The notes: generated by a model not told the origin, from the letters alone. A DNA stretch of 64,000 nucleotides from Papio anubis (GCF_008728515.1 NC_044976.1:211855467-211919466); one strand, 5' to 3'; numbered from the stretch's first letter, positions 33,590 to 45,155 are shown. Numbers and translations are program-made.

Positions 33590-34305
33590 GGCATTTCTGA
33601 TCATCCTCATCAACTCTTCCAAAGGTGACTTCTCCATCCTCATAGACAGTTTCCTTAGATGCTCAGGGCACCGCGCTATCCACATTTGTCCTAATTCTTG
33701 CCAGCCCTCACTCTAGTTACTCTCACACACACTTCGTTTTAACATCATTTTGGAATCTTTCCTTTTACTCACCTAACTCCACATACACTCACACACACAC
33801 ACTCCCATAATTCAGTCTCCAAACCCCTAGTATCTATGTCTCCCACACTTCTTCCATCAGACCTTTGTCTGATTATTGCAATTGCTCTATGTGGATCCAT
33901 GCCTCTTATCTGTTCCCTGCTAATCTTTTGAGATAGAGTCTCACTCTGTCAACCAGGCTAGATTGCAGTGGCATGATCTTGGCTCACTGCAAACTCCACC
34001 TCCCGGGTTCAAGCAATTCTCCTGCCTCAGCTTCCTGAGTAACTGGGATTGCAGGTGTGCACCACCATGCCTGGCTAAATTTTTGTATTTTAAGTAGAGA
34101 CAGGGTTTCACCAAGTTGACCAGTCTGGTCTTGAACTCCTGACCTCCAGTGATTCACCTACCTCGGCCTCCCAAAGTGAACGAGCCACCTTGCCTGGCCC
34201 TCTGCTAATCCATTTGCTACCAGAGCAAATCTGATACTCTCCCATGAATGGCTTCCATGCTTTCCCGTGGTTTTCAAGGTTGTATTCAAATCCCTTATGT
34301 GAGTG
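33590..34305 (+). mobile_element. L2 LINE fragment split by an Alu
   Basis: 'tctgattattgcaattgctc', 'ctaccagagcaaatctgat' and 'ggcttccatgctttccc' parallel the L2 consensus (..ggattactgcaacagcc.., ..cagagtgatc.., ..atggcttccca..). It lies next to a minus-strand L2 at 33,100-33,455. Confidence 0.6.
33926..34201 (-). mobile_element. Alu with target duplication
   Basis: Body from 'gagatagagtctcactctg' to 'accttgcctggccc'. Flanking repeats 'ctgctaatc' lie at 33,917-33,925 and 34,202-34,210. A deletion removed part of 'gtgctgggattacaggcg' near the 5' end of the element. Confidence 0.92.
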
Positions 34306-34525
34306 ATTCCCCACTAGGGCAATTTTCCCACCCCCATTCCCACCCCTCCCTCCAGGGACATTTGGCAATGTCTGAGGCATTTTTGGTTATTAACAACTGT
34401 CGGAGGTAGCGGCTAGCATTCAGTGGGTAGAGGCCAGGAATGCTGCTCAGCTTCCTACAATGCACAGGATGGTCCCCAGAACAAAGATTATTTGGCTCAA
34501 AATGTGAATAGTGCAGAAGTGGTTC
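34305..34525. mobile_element. MITE-like DNA transposon fragment (hAT?)
   Basis: 'gggacatttggcaatgtctg', 'ggtagaggccaggaatgctg' and 'ggctcaaaatgtgaatagtg' match a widespread mammalian MER-class nonautonomous DNA element that I recognise but cannot name safely. Its 3' part is included in the block copied to 24.7 kb. Confidence 0.5.
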
Positions 34526-34647
34526 TTCCACATCTGGTCCTGCCCATCACTCTCAGCTCACTCTCTGCTATTTCATCCCAGACACCTTTTTCTCCAGTCA
34601 TAAGGAACTGTTACATTGCACCATATGAAACTGCCAATATTTGATGC
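34433..34647 (-). repeat. Source arm of the 215-bp inverted duplication
   Basis: The reverse complement recurs at 24,617-24,831 with about 10 differences. Here it continues naturally leftward into the MITE and rightward into an Alu that has its own target repeats, so this is the donor locus. Confidence 0.9.
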
Positions 34648-34950
34648 TTTTTTTTTTTTTTTTTTGAGATGGAGTTTCACTCTTATTGCCCCAGCTGGAG
34701 TGCAATGGCACAATCTCGCCTCACTGTAACCTCTGCCTATGGGGTTCAAGCAATTCTCCTGCCTCGGCTTCCCAAGTAGCTGGGATTACAGGCACTCACT
34801 ACCACACCTTGTTGATTTTTGTATTTTTAGTAGAGACAGGGTTACTCCATGTTGGTCAGGCTGGTCTCGAACTCCTGACCTCAGGTGATCCACCCACCTC
34901 GGCCTCCCAAAGTGCTGGGATTACAGGTGTGAGCCACTGCACCTGGCCCT
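34648..34950 (-). mobile_element. Full-length AluS-like
   Basis: Poly(T), 'gagatggagtttcactctta' to 'gagccactgcacctggccc'. It carries 'ctatggggttcaag', also present in the Alus at 24.3 and 36.6 kb. Imperfect target repeats, written for the minus strand: 'aagtatcatat' 5' and 'aagcatcaaat' 3'. Confidence 0.92.
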
Positions 34951-35049
34951 ATATGATACTTCTGACTTTAAAAAATCTAGCAATTTTACAGTTTCACATG
35001 ATTGAGCAAAATGGCTGTAGTTTCTAGACTGCAATTGTGTTTCTCTGTC

Positions 35050-35355
35050 CAAAATGTACTCCTCTCTCACGGCTTTCTTTTATTCATCTCCCAAAACCCA
35101 GATCAAGCCTCACATTCCCAACAGCCCTACCATGAGTTGCAAGAATGACACACAAACCTGTCCTCTCTGCTCCCACAGCATCCTCTCCCTGTGCCTCACA
35201 CCCTCCCAGGGACAGCTGCTCTCAGGTCTGGACAGTAAGTGACTCATTGCCAGGTGTCATGTCTCCATTTTCTCTGTCTACCCAGGGCTCATCACAGAGC
35301 CTGGCCACTGGAGGCTGCTGCATAAATTACTATGCAAGGAATGAGTAAATGAACA
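35050..35355 (+). mobile_element. L2 LINE 3' end, degraded
   Basis: 'agatcaagcctcacattcc', 'cagagcctggccactgg' and the terminal 'aaggaatgagtaaatgaac' suggest the L2 3' UTR and tail. Identity is low. Confidence 0.5.
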
Positions 35356-36040
35356 AACTCCCCTGTTTCAATCCTTGGTTGCTTCTATGTCTCCACTAAG
35401 AGAGCTGACAGCAGTAAGATACTTAGTGAGGCACTCAGAAATGTCTACCAATGTAATTATACTCAAGAAAACAATCAACACTTCTCAAAGGCTAACGAAA
35501 AATTTACTTCCTATATACAGCCAGCAATTCTGTGGATCCCTAAAGGTTGATCCATCACTAGGCATGTGTTAAATAGAATAAACCAACCATCTGTGGTCCA
35601 GGTTTCTGACTGACTACCAAGGAAGCTTTTGACAAACAAGTTAGGAAAACCTGGAAAAAGTGCAAAGAAACCAGCTCTGACTGCAGAGAAACCTGCTCAG
35701 TTTCATCAAGAGTTTGGACAAATGCTAACTTCTTCCAGAATAGTGTGTAAAACTATTTCTGAAATGAGAACTTGATGCAATTAAAATTAAGATGTATTTT
35801 ATAATATTTAACCATGAATACTGAACTAGGATTAGAAAAAGACTCAGAAGGTCCTCCTGGTTAGCTATCAAATTTAAGAGCCTTCAATTAGCCATTAGTG
35901 AACTATAAGAGGACTTTCAAGTTGGAACAGGCATTTAACAGAGGTATGAATTGTTGCTAGGTTTTTGGTTCTGTGGGGAGAAGAGGGGAAGTTGCCTACT
36001 TTTTGTTTCTGCAATGACTTTAAAGTTTCTCAAGGAATAT
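35356..36040. other. Unassigned stretch
   Basis: No feature recognised. Confidence 0.4.
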
Positions 36041-36042
36041 AC

Positions 36043-36406
36043 TGATATGGTTTGGCTGTGTCCCCATCCAAATCTCATCTTGAATTGTATGTAGCTTTTA
36101 TAATTCCCATGTTTTGTGGGAAGGACCTGGGAGGAGGTAATTGAACTCTGGGGGCGGGTCTTTCTCATGATAGTGAGTAAGTCTCATGAGATCCGATGGT
36201 TTTATAATGGGGAGTTTCCCTGCACAAGCTTTCTTTTTGCCTGCCACCATGTAAGATGTGACATTGCTCCTCCATTTTCCATCACGATTGTGAGGCCTCC
36301 CCTTAGTTCACCACGTGGAACTGTGAGTCCATTAAACTTCTTTCCTTTATAAATTAGCCAGTCTTGGGTATGTCTTTATTAGCCATCTAAGAATGGACTA
36401 ATACAC
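36043..36406 (+). mobile_element. THE1 (ERVL-MaLR) solo LTR
   Basis: Essentially complete: 'tgatatggtttggctgtgtc', 'attcccatgttttgtggg', 'gggcgggtctttctcatga', 'cctgccaccatgtaagatg', 'actgtgagtccattaaactt', 'gaatggactaatacac'. No internal region is attached. Confidence 0.92.
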
Positions 36407-36419
36407 ATATCAATACATC

Positions 36420-37060
36420 CTTATTTTTAAACACAGCACTGAAGTATAATCTATTATAGTCTATACGAAAATTCCTTCTATCCCTGTGACTACGTTCCAG
36501 AGATAATCATGGCTAACAGTTTGCCATACTTCTGTAGAGATCTCCATGCATTTTTATACCCATATATACAAATAAAGTTTTTCTGTTGTTGTTTTTTTTT
36601 TTTTTTTTTTTTTTTTTTGAGACAGAGTCTTGCTCTGTTACCCAGACTGGAGCACAGTAGGGCAATCTCAGCTCACTGCAACCTCTGCCTATGGGGTTCA
36701 AGTGATTATCCTGCCTTAGCCTCCTGAGTAGCTGGGATTACAGGCATGCACCACCACACCTGGCTAATTTTTGCATTTTTAGTAGAGATGTGATTTTACC
36801 ATGTTGGCCAGGCTAGTCTCAAACTCCTGACCTCGTGATCTGCCCACATCAGCCTCCCACAGTGCTGGGATTATAGGTATGAGCCACTGAGCCCAGCCAA
36901 ATGTATACTTTTTAAAGACAAAAGGGAATCAAAGAATATATATTGTTGCTGCTTGCTTTCTCACTTAATAAGTCTTTGAGAGTCTTCTACATCAGTGGAC
37001 ACAGCTATTAATATTTTTAATTTTTTTAATAACTGAAAGCCACTTCAAAGTAAACGGGTC
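36420..37060 (-). mobile_element. Old L1M fragment split by an Alu
   Basis: 'ctaacagtttgccatac' and 'ctccatgcatttttatac' before the Alu, and 'gctgcttgctttctcactta' with 'agagtcttctacatcagtgg' after it, match the minus-strand 3' UTR of ancient L1M elements. The Alu lies at 36,592-36,899. Confidence 0.55.
36592..36899 (-). mobile_element. Full-length Alu (Sc-like)
   Basis: Poly(T) of about 27, 'gagacagagtcttgctctg' to 'gccactgagcccagcc'. It contains 'gacctcgtgatctgcccac' (the Sc/Y-type 'cacgagg') and the unusual 'tgcctatggggttcaag'. Confidence 0.93.
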
Positions 37061-37353
37061 TTCATAATTTCTTTTCATGATCAAGACACTTAAAAATAAA
37101 CATTCTCAAATGACTAACTTATCCTATGAATTTATTTAAAAGCATACATTGTGTGGAAGCTGCAAATCCTGCTGTTTTTACTAGAGGAGGAATAATGTGC
37201 CTTGATGAAGGATTTTTTAGTGGGCTTGTCCTTGGACAGGTTCCAGAGAAGGTGGAATGAAAGAGAGAGTAAGTTCTGCAGTCAACACGATTTTGCTGAC
37301 AGAGAAAGATGATTGATAATTATGGAGACTAGTTATAAAAACAGTGGTGTTCC

Positions 37354-37777
37354 TGTTAACATGGTTTGGAGGTTTGTCCCCTCCAAATCTCAGGTTAAAA
37401 TGTGATTCCTGAGGGTGGAAGTGGGGCCTGGTGGGAGATGCTTGCATCATGGAACTGATCTCTCATGAATGGTTTAGCACCATCCTCTTGGTGATGAGTG
37501 AGTTCTCTGAGTTCGTGCAACATCTGTGTTTTTGAAAGTGTGTGGCACCTCCCCTCATTGCTCTCTCATTCCTGCTCTCGCCATGTGACACGCCTGCTCC
37601 TTCTTCATATTCCTCCACGACTGTAAGCTTCCTGAGGCCTCCCCAGAAGCCAAGCAGATATTGGTGCCATACTTCAGGTACAGCCTGCAGAACTGTGAGC
37701 CAAATAAACCTCTTTTCTTTATAGATTATCCAGTCTCATGTATTCCTTTATAGCAACGCAAAAACGGCATAACACAC
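37354..37777 (+). mobile_element. MST (ERVL-MaLR) solo LTR
   Basis: 'catggtttggaggtttgtcc', 'ggcctggtgggagatgc', 'ccatgtgacacgcctgctcc', 'tgtaagcttcctgaggcc', 'gagccaaataaacctc' (poly(A) signal) and 'acggcataacacac' identify an MSTA/B-type LTR, near full length. Confidence 0.9.
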
Positions 37778-37804
37778 CAATGCTTTGAAAATTTTAGAAA
37801 AAGC

Positions 37805-38090
37805 GGCCAGGCACAGTGGCTCACACTTGTAATCCCAGCACTTTCGGAGGCCGAGGTGGGCAGATCACAAGGTCAGGAGTTTGAGACCAGCCTGTTCAAC
37901 ATGGTGAAACCCTGTCTCTACTAAAAATACAAAAATTAGCTGGGCATGGTGGCAGGTGCCAGTAATCCCAGCTACTCAGGAGGCTGAGGCAGGAGAATCA
38001 CTTGAACCCTGGAGGCGAAGGTGGCAGTGAGCCAAGATCATGCCACTGCACTCCAGTTTGGGTGAAAGAGCAAGACTCCTCTCAAAAAAA
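37805..38090 (+). mobile_element. Full-length Alu with target duplication
   Basis: 'ggccaggcacagtggctc' to 'caagactcctctc'. Perfect 9-bp repeats 'agaaaaagc' at 37,796-37,804 and 38,091-38,099. Confidence 0.94.
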
Positions 38091-38535
38091 AGAAAAAGCA
38101 ACTTTCGGTCTAAGCTTATATGGAGGGAAATTCCATCCATGAGCTCCAGACCCAACTTCGTCATGACTACCTAATAGGTGCTGGGTCAGACACAACCTTC
38201 CTGTTTCTTCATCTTTTAAAATTTATCTTAGCAGTTCTCCACATGGCAAGTACAATAAATACTTTGAAGGAATATGAATCCTCATAAAAATATAAATTTG
38301 GGTGTCAGGAAATTTGACTAGATGATTCTTGCAGCCCATTTAGGATGATGGCAGACTCCAACAGTAAGTATGGAGGAAGAAATTTCTTTCTCATATTCTC
38401 ATTTATCACATAAGTGAAAAATTGTCCATGTTGCCTTATTGGTGCAAACAGAAGCTGAAAGTATCCAGCAGACAGGCAAGGCTGAAATACTAAGGCACTT
38501 TCAAAACACATTGCTAAGTACTGAACTGAGGTACT
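38091..38535. other. Unassigned stretch
   Basis: No gene or repeat recognised. Confidence 0.4.
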
Positions 38536-38539
38536 TTGT

Positions 38540-39072
38540 GTGTGTGGTTTTAAGGAGCAGAGAGCTTAATGGGCAAGAAAGAAGAAGCACCCCCGCTACA
38601 AAGAGGGAGGGACTGGGGGCTCCAAACCCCAGAGAGGAAACCAGCCGGTTATATGAGGAGGCTGGAGAAGGCGGTGCCTGATTTGCATAGGGCTCAGGGG
38701 ATTGGCTTGACCAGGCATGTCATTCATGTAGCCCATGAAAAATTTGCCCCTCCCACCCGAGCGTTTTAACATGTAAATGAAGGCCGCCATGATGTTCTAC
38801 ACACATGGGAGTATGTGGGGGTGGCCATATTGCCAGGCACATGTGAAGGCAAAGGCAAGAAGAAGACACAGGAATCGCCATGTTTGGGTGGACCCAGTTT
38901 CTAATGGCCTGCACTTGCGTATCAAAAGTTGCCGGCCGGCTAGAGCTAGGGCTTTCCTGCTAGACAAGAAACGTTTCTGGAGCCGCTTTAAAAGAAATGA
39001 AAACTTCCCAAGGACCCCCTTTTCCTCTCTATCTGCCTAAAATAATGTCTTAATAACTCCTATAATATTCCC
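38540..39072 (-). mobile_element. ERV LTR, same family as 2.5-3.1 kb
   Basis: Read on the minus strand: 'attattttaggcagatagag', 'gcatgacatgaatgac'-like phrasing, a TATA-like 'atataaccgg' and 'gcccattaagctctctgctc' (poly(A)-like). It parallels the LTR at 2,465-3,073 on the same strand. Sequence at 39,073-39,200 could be adjoining internal provirus, but I find no retroviral protein similarity. Family unnamed. Confidence 0.6.
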
Positions 39073-40228
39073 ACCTGTGGAGAGGTCACTCTAACTGCTT
39101 TTAGGGGGTTTTGGGTGACGCCTCTTTCTGGCTACTTCCTCCTGAAAAGGGGCATCTAATGGGGAACAGCAGCTGGGGCTCCTCCTGGGATCAATTTAAG
39201 GATCCTCAGAAGAATGGCACGTCCATGCGTGTGAACCAAGGTACTTAAATGGAGGAATGGGCAGCTAAGTACATCCAAGATACTATGAGAAATATACCAA
39301 ACTCAGCACTCAAAGGAAACTGGGGCTACCTACACAGTTATACCTGGACAGACAGGTATTTTTACCTGTAAAAAATACACTGACTTTCCAGAGTATATTT
39401 TCTGTAATATAATGTCATTTTTTTTTCCTATCTCTAGAGATACTGCTTTGAGCTTCACTTCTTCATATTTAAAAGGAGACAAAAACGATTAGTTGACATG
39501 CTGGAAGAAAAGGTGTTAAAATAACTACTATTGAGAGAGTTTTAAAAATTATTAATTCAAAATGCTATTTTCTATTTTTTTGTTTTCACCCAGGAAATAA
39601 AGAGAGTCCAATAAATCCCACTAAACATTCATCAGTAAATCATAAAAACCTGATCCAGGTGCCTGTGATGCTGGAGGTATTTGGCTTAGGTATTTTGCAT
39701 TCCATTACTGGAACACTGAGCATGTGGGAGTTATTTATATCCTACGGCTCCAGGTCATCACCAAGCAGGTGACCTCAGACATAAATTTCAACCTTAGGCA
39801 TAAATGGGTTAAGGTCCTCTTTGATGATCAGGTTCTGTGATCCTGCAGTGTAGGTCTTAGGTGGTCAAGCACTACCCACAGGCAGAGAATGGAAGTCAAC
39901 TGATCAGAATTAGAGTGTTGGACAGAGTTTCATTCTGTGCCCACTGCTGATTTTACCAATAATTGAAAAAAAAAAAAAAAGTATTTTTAAAAGACCATTT
40001 GGGGATACAAATTTCTCCAAGGTGGAAATTAGGCCAGCATTTTGGAAGACAAAATGATGATCTAAGATGACTTTGATACGAGAAATAAATCACAATTAAC
40101 AGAAAGAATAAAAAAATTATAGGTTCTTCAGGTACAAGGGCCCCTTGAGGGTCACACCTTCCAACTCTAGTTGATGTATGAGCTCGCTCTCTCTCTCTAC
40201 AAATCCCTAAGAAGGACTGCCCAACCTG

Positions 40229-40263
<35 letters not shown>

Positions 40264-40505
40264 TTTAACTTTCTGCACTGTGCTTTAATGAGAGTCTGAG
40301 TTTTAGTCCCTAATATGGAGCATAAATCCTGTATAATACATTTTAGGAATTTTATAGGATGATTTTGACCATTTGCAATGTTTGAAATAATTGAAATTTT
40401 TATTGAGATAACTCTATTCACATGTAGTTGTAAGAAATAAGAGATGTTTGCCTATACACTCTGCCAAGTTTCTCACATTGGCAACGTCTTGCAAAATTAT
40501 AGTAT
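39073..40505. other. Unassigned stretch with (GTT)n
   Basis: A pure (GTT)n trinucleotide run of about 11 units lies at 40,229-40,262, and a poly(A) run at about 39,965-39,980. The rest has no assignable feature. Confidence 0.45.
40229..40262. repeat. (GTT)n microsatellite
   Basis: Uninterrupted GTT units, so likely length-polymorphic. Minus-strand translation gives a meaningless poly-Asn run. Confidence 0.95.
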
Positions 40506-40509
40506 TGAC

Positions 40510-41110
40510 AACCAAAATGAATGACTGAGGCAAGTGCCCCAATCAATTAAGGTTTATTGAGACAACTTGAGGGTGTGCCCAAGAAAAATGCAAGTCACAG
40601 ATGCACCTGTGGGTGTTTTTACCAAAGAGGTTCTCAGGAGGTTTAGTACTTAAAATTTTCCTTTAAAAAAGAAAAAATGGAGAGAGGGAGCTTTGAGACC
40701 AATGGGTACATACTGTGAGACTTCAGATGCCCAGTAAATCTACATTTTACCCACAGTCAGGTGAGCATTTGAAGAAAAAGAGAATAGAGAAAGCACATGT
40801 CTCAGGGAGGGGTGAAGGAATGACTCATCTCATCCTGTCTTTATTCTGTACCTGGGAAGATAAGCTACTAATGCTCACTATGAAGTCTTGAAAGATCTGA
40901 CTCCTGTTTAACCCTTAGTCTTGAAAGATCTGATGCCTGTTTAATTAACCCTTAGGGAGGAAAGCCTCGTGGTGGTTAGTGAGGGAGGGGGTATAATGAG
41001 GTGTGTCCCACCTCCCATCCCATCATGGCCATGAACTCAGCTTCCAGGGTTTCTTTGGGGTCCCCTTGGACAAGAAGGTGTCCATTCAGTTGGGGGCTTA
41101 TACTTTTATT
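40510..41110 (-). mobile_element. Probable ERV LTR, minus orientation
   Basis: The reverse complement has 'ggtgggacacacctcatt', a TATA/poly(A)-like 'cagaataaagac' and, near its 3' end, 'ctcaataaaccttaattg'. This layout resembles an LTR. It includes a direct duplication, 'cttgaaagatctga(c/t)..cctgtttaa', at 40,885-40,955. Family not identified. Confidence 0.45.
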
Positions 41111-41189
41111 TTTATTTCTCAGTATAATGTTACAACCAGGATATTGACATTGATACAATCCACCAATCATATTCAGATTTTCCTGGTGT

Positions 41190-42130
41190 AAGAAAAAGTA
41201 GCACAGGGACAAGCAGTCCTGGGGTATGTGTTTATTATAATTTTATCACCTTGGTTGATTCACGTATTCACCACCACAGTCAAGAGACTGGACAGTTGTT
41301 TTTTTTTTTTTTTTTTTCTTTTTTTTTTTGAGACGAAGTCTTGCTCTGTCACCCAGGCTGGAGTGCAATGGCACAATCTCGGCTCACTGCAACCTCTGCC
41401 TCCTGGGTTCACGCCATTCTCCTGCCTCAGCCTCCCGAGTAGCTGGGACTATAGGCACTCGCCACTACGCCCGTCTAATTTTTCGTATTCTTTAGTAGAG
41501 ACGGGGTTTCACTGTGTTAGCCAGGATGGTCTCCATCTCCTGACCTCGTGATCCACCTGCCTCGGCCTCCCAAAGTGCTGGGATTACAGGCGTGAGCCAC
41601 CGCGCCCAGTAACAGTTCCTAATTTTGTCATTTCAAACCTATGTATATGAAATCGTACAGTTTATAACCTTTGGGAATTCGCTTTTCTCTCTCAGCATAA
41701 TTCCCTCATATTTTTGTGGTTTGTTATTTATATCAAAGGTGTTTCTCTTTTTGCAGAGTAGGATGATTCCATGGTATGGATGTGCCACAACTTATGTAGC
41801 CATTCACCTGTTCTGAGCTGATTCCAGTTTTTGGCTATTGTAAATTAAAAAGGTGCTATTATCATTTGTGTACAGATTTTCATGTGAATACAAGTCTTAA
41901 TTTCTCGGGGAGGAGTGCTAAGCATGTAATTGTTGAGTCCTGTGGCAATCTTGTGTCTGGTTTTGTAAGAAATTAGGAAACCACTTTCTGGAAGGGCTGC
42001 ACTGTCTTACATTCCCACCACCAGTGCATGGGGGGTTTGGTTTCTCTGCATCCTCTCCAGCACTTGGTGTTCTAGTTTTCATTTTGGCCATTCTGGTGGG
42101 TGTGTAGTGATTTCTCACTGGGGTTTCTGA
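41190..42130 (-). mobile_element. Old L1M fragment split by an Alu
   Basis: Minus-strand L1: 'gattccatggtatggatg', 'ttccagtttttggctattg', 'cattcccaccaccagtgc', 'tgcatcctctccagcactt', 'attttggccattctggtggg'. These match the complement of ancient L1 ORF2 3' sequence. The Alu at 41,299-41,609 is inserted. Confidence 0.75.
41299..41609 (-). mobile_element. AluY-like, full length
   Basis: Long poly(T), 'gagacgaagtcttgctctg', 'gttcacgccattctcc' (Y-type) and end 'gccaccgcgcccag'. CpGs are well kept, so it is fairly young. Confidence 0.94.
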
Positions 42131-42590
42131 ACTGTCATTTTGGAAACCTCCAGTGATATGAGCCTCACAAGATCCCGAGGGCGCCTTCCGCTTACTCTGT
42201 AGGAAGTTGCTATCTGTCCCTTTGTGATGTTTCTGCTCTGCCTCCACTTCTGCTATCTGGATCCCCATGCTGACACTCTGACCAGCCTTTTCCTCTCTAT
42301 CTTGAAAATGGTCTTTTTTCTGAGGTTAGCATTCTCAGTTATTTCAATTATTTCTCCAAAATCATGTTTTTCAAATCCTTTGTCATCATTTTTTTTTTTT
42401 TAAATCCAGCAACTTGTATTTCTTGACTATCCTAGGCTTAGGGATATGTGGACAAATGAAATTAAGTTCCATCTCACAAGATGTTCACAGATTAGCAGGG
42501 GGACAAACAAACTGCTCTCTATACTGTACAATATAGTAAATATTATATATAAAGATATATACCAAGAACAATGACTATTATGGCTATTGC
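42131..42590. other. Unassigned; frame of unknown origin on minus strand
   Basis: A 116-codon minus-strand frame (41,918-42,268) starts here and runs into L1 sequence. Upstream minus-strand sequence is lysine-rich when translated. I do not recognise a protein and do not call a gene. Confidence 0.35.
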
Positions 42591-42599
42591 TCATTGAAA

Positions 42600-43265
42600 C
42601 CAACATTGTCATTCACAAAGATTTGTTCCCACTCACAAAATTTCCAGTCAAGTGAAGGATAAATGTATCAACATGTAAGTTTAACACAATGTGAGTGCAT
42701 GGGACAGGGCTGGAGTTGTGGAGTTGATGTGCAGGGTAGGAAAAGCTTCATGGAAGAAGTGATGCTTTTGGATGGAAAGGTAGCAAGAGGCAGGCATCCC
42801 AGGCTGAGTGACTAGCTGAGCATACCAGCAGAGGGTTGAAGCAATCTGAAGCAGTTTGGAGCCTTGGATGATCTATAAGTGGTGTAGGATTGCTGAAGGC
42901 TAATTTATGAGGGACAAAGGGCACAGAATGAGGTAGGAGAGGGAGTAGGGAGACCTCCTCCAACTTGTTAAGGAACCAAGATTTTTGCCCTGCAGATAAC
43001 AGGGGATTAAACACAAGACAGGTCAGCTTACTATTTTAAATAAATCCCTTTGGCAGCTGTGAAGTAGGCAAATCTGAGAGAGGCAAGGTTGCAAGCAGAA
43101 GTGTCAAGTGAAACGCTATTAAAATGGTCTAGCTGAGATGTGCTTAAGGTGGAGACTTAAGAACTGGAAATAAAAAGGAAAGTATGAGAAGGCTTTGAGA
43201 AATAATTAGGAGACAAATTGGGATTATGTGCTGATTAAGTATGAGAAATAAAGGGAGTTAAGACT
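42600..43265 (-). mobile_element. L2 LINE fragment
   Basis: 'aaaagcttcatggaagaagt', 'cagcagagggttgaagcaa', 'atccctttggcagctgtg' and 'taaaatggtctagctgagat' follow the complement of L2 in order. Confidence 0.65.
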
Positions 43266-43559
43266 GACAATAAGACCTGTGAAACATAAAAGGATTGAGT
43301 TTACAGGCTGCAAAGATAGAAAGAAGTATTTCAGATGGAAAATTAAAATTTGAGATATTAAATCTCAAAGGCAATTTGACTCTGACCTTTACGCCTATGA
43401 AAAAGTGTCTGATTAAGGATTCCTCCACTTTGCCCAGAGGAAATGGCTCATATGGAAACATAAATAATACATATCAAATACATGAATAATTTTCAAGTCA
43501 ATAAGCATTAGAAAGGACAACTCAATTACAAATGCAAATTTAAGAAACAATAAAGGCTG

Positions 43560-45155
43560 TATCTCAGATCAGTTGGGGCAGGGGAAAGATTAGACTAAGT
43601 AGCAATAGGATAGCCGGAAAGCCACATGGGAAAAAATAGTCATTTTCTTTAGTGAATACATCAGGATAAATTTCAAACACATCAAAGACTCAGATGTAAA
43701 TAAATTAACCATACAAAAACTAAAAAAACATGTGTGTGAATCACTTATAACGTGGGAGTGGGAATTTTGTCACTGTGACTCAAAATCCAGAAGAAATGAA
43801 AAAAGATAGATGAATTTAATTACATAGAAATAAGACTAAAAAGCTATTGTTGGCAAAAGGCATCCTAAGCAAGGAAAAAAGACAAATGACAAATTGAGGA
43901 AAACCTTTGCTACTCGTATCACAGATGAAAGGGTTAGTAAAATAGAAACGGAAAAAGACCAATCACGCTATAGAAAAACATGCCGAAGAAAATGTAGTTT
44001 ACAAGCAAATAAACGCAAATCTCTTAACCACATGAAAACAGGATTCAATTTCATTCCTATTAAGAGAAAAATCAAAGTAGAAATACATTGAGGTACAGTT
44101 TTTTCACCCATAACACTTAACAAAAATCCAAAAGTTTAGCAACACACTGTTGCTGAGGCTAAGGGAAATAGTCATTGCAATGTAGACTGGAGGTAGGAAC
44201 GCAAAATAGCACAATTCCTGCAGAGGAGAATTTGGTAGCATCTAACAAATCTATATATGCATTGAGCCTCTCACTCAGTAACCCCTCTTCTATAAAAATT
44301 GATGCCCAAGAGTCACTGGTTAGAAAGATATATCTGAAAAGAATGCACTGCAGGACTCTGTGAAACAGCAAAGGCCTAGAAACAATCCATCAGCAGAGAG
44401 TAGACTCAGTCACGGAACATTCATAGAGAGGATGTACTTACCCCTCAATCAAAATCATTCACCCTGTATTCATTAGCCTCCCCATCCCATCAAACATCAT
44501 TCAACAATTTCAAAAAGTTAACGAAACACAACAGAAGAATAAGCCACAAAGATTTTTGTTAAGAGGTTACCTAAGGAAAGTTCTAGAATGAAACGGTCAA
44601 GAATGGAAGCTAGACTTCTGTGAAAGTTTAGTGGATTTGACTTATTTTACATAATTATAAAGCAAAATTATTTTTTAAAAAGCAACACCTGAAAATTTAA
44701 CATAAACCAAAACAAATTAACCTAAATGTCTATCTACTTGTATAGCTACACTCAGAAGAACTGGTATTAAAATACTGTATTTTGTCTGAGCACTCCTAGA
44801 GAACTATATCCTAAGGACAAGATGTGTTGAAGCTCTTAAAATTTCAGTAACTGGATTGTTGGTGGCAGTATTGGCTATTGTTTTCTAAGACCAGTTCAGG
44901 TGTCTTGGTGGGGTTGAGCAAAAAAAATAATTATGTAATATTGTAATTATGCAATTTTCATTGTTGTTGAGGACTAGGATTTTCAGTATGGGAAAAAGAA
45001 AACAGAAGATTCTCAGAAAAGCTATAAAGGAAATTAGGTTAGCCATGTATTGATAAATTTGGAAGCTGCATTATGGATTTATGAAGGTTTTATTATACTC
45101 TTCTACATACTTTTGTGTTTGAAATTTTCTATGTCTAACGTTAAGAAAAGAAAAG
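43560..45155 (+). mobile_element. Old L1M, ORF2 and 3' UTR remnant
   Basis: ORF2-like order: 'gactcaaaatccagaagaaa', 'aaaagacaaatgacaaattg', 'cacagatgaaagggttagta', 'ccacatgaaaacaggattca', 'aaaaatccaaaagtttagca', 'agaggagaatttggtagcat', 'tgaaacagcaaaggcctag'. Then a decayed 3' UTR ends near 'gaaattttctatgtctaacg'. Reverse-transcriptase frames are fully broken. The 44,450-45,085 part is less certain. Confidence 0.7.

Noticed and set aside
2465..39072. A 36-kb provirus between the two related LTRs
   Set aside because: The LTRs are too diverged, the distance is too great, and the DNA between holds no retroviral genes.
41918..42268. 116-codon minus-strand frame
   Set aside because: Its C-terminal half is antisense of an L1M fragment, and the N-terminal half matches nothing I know.
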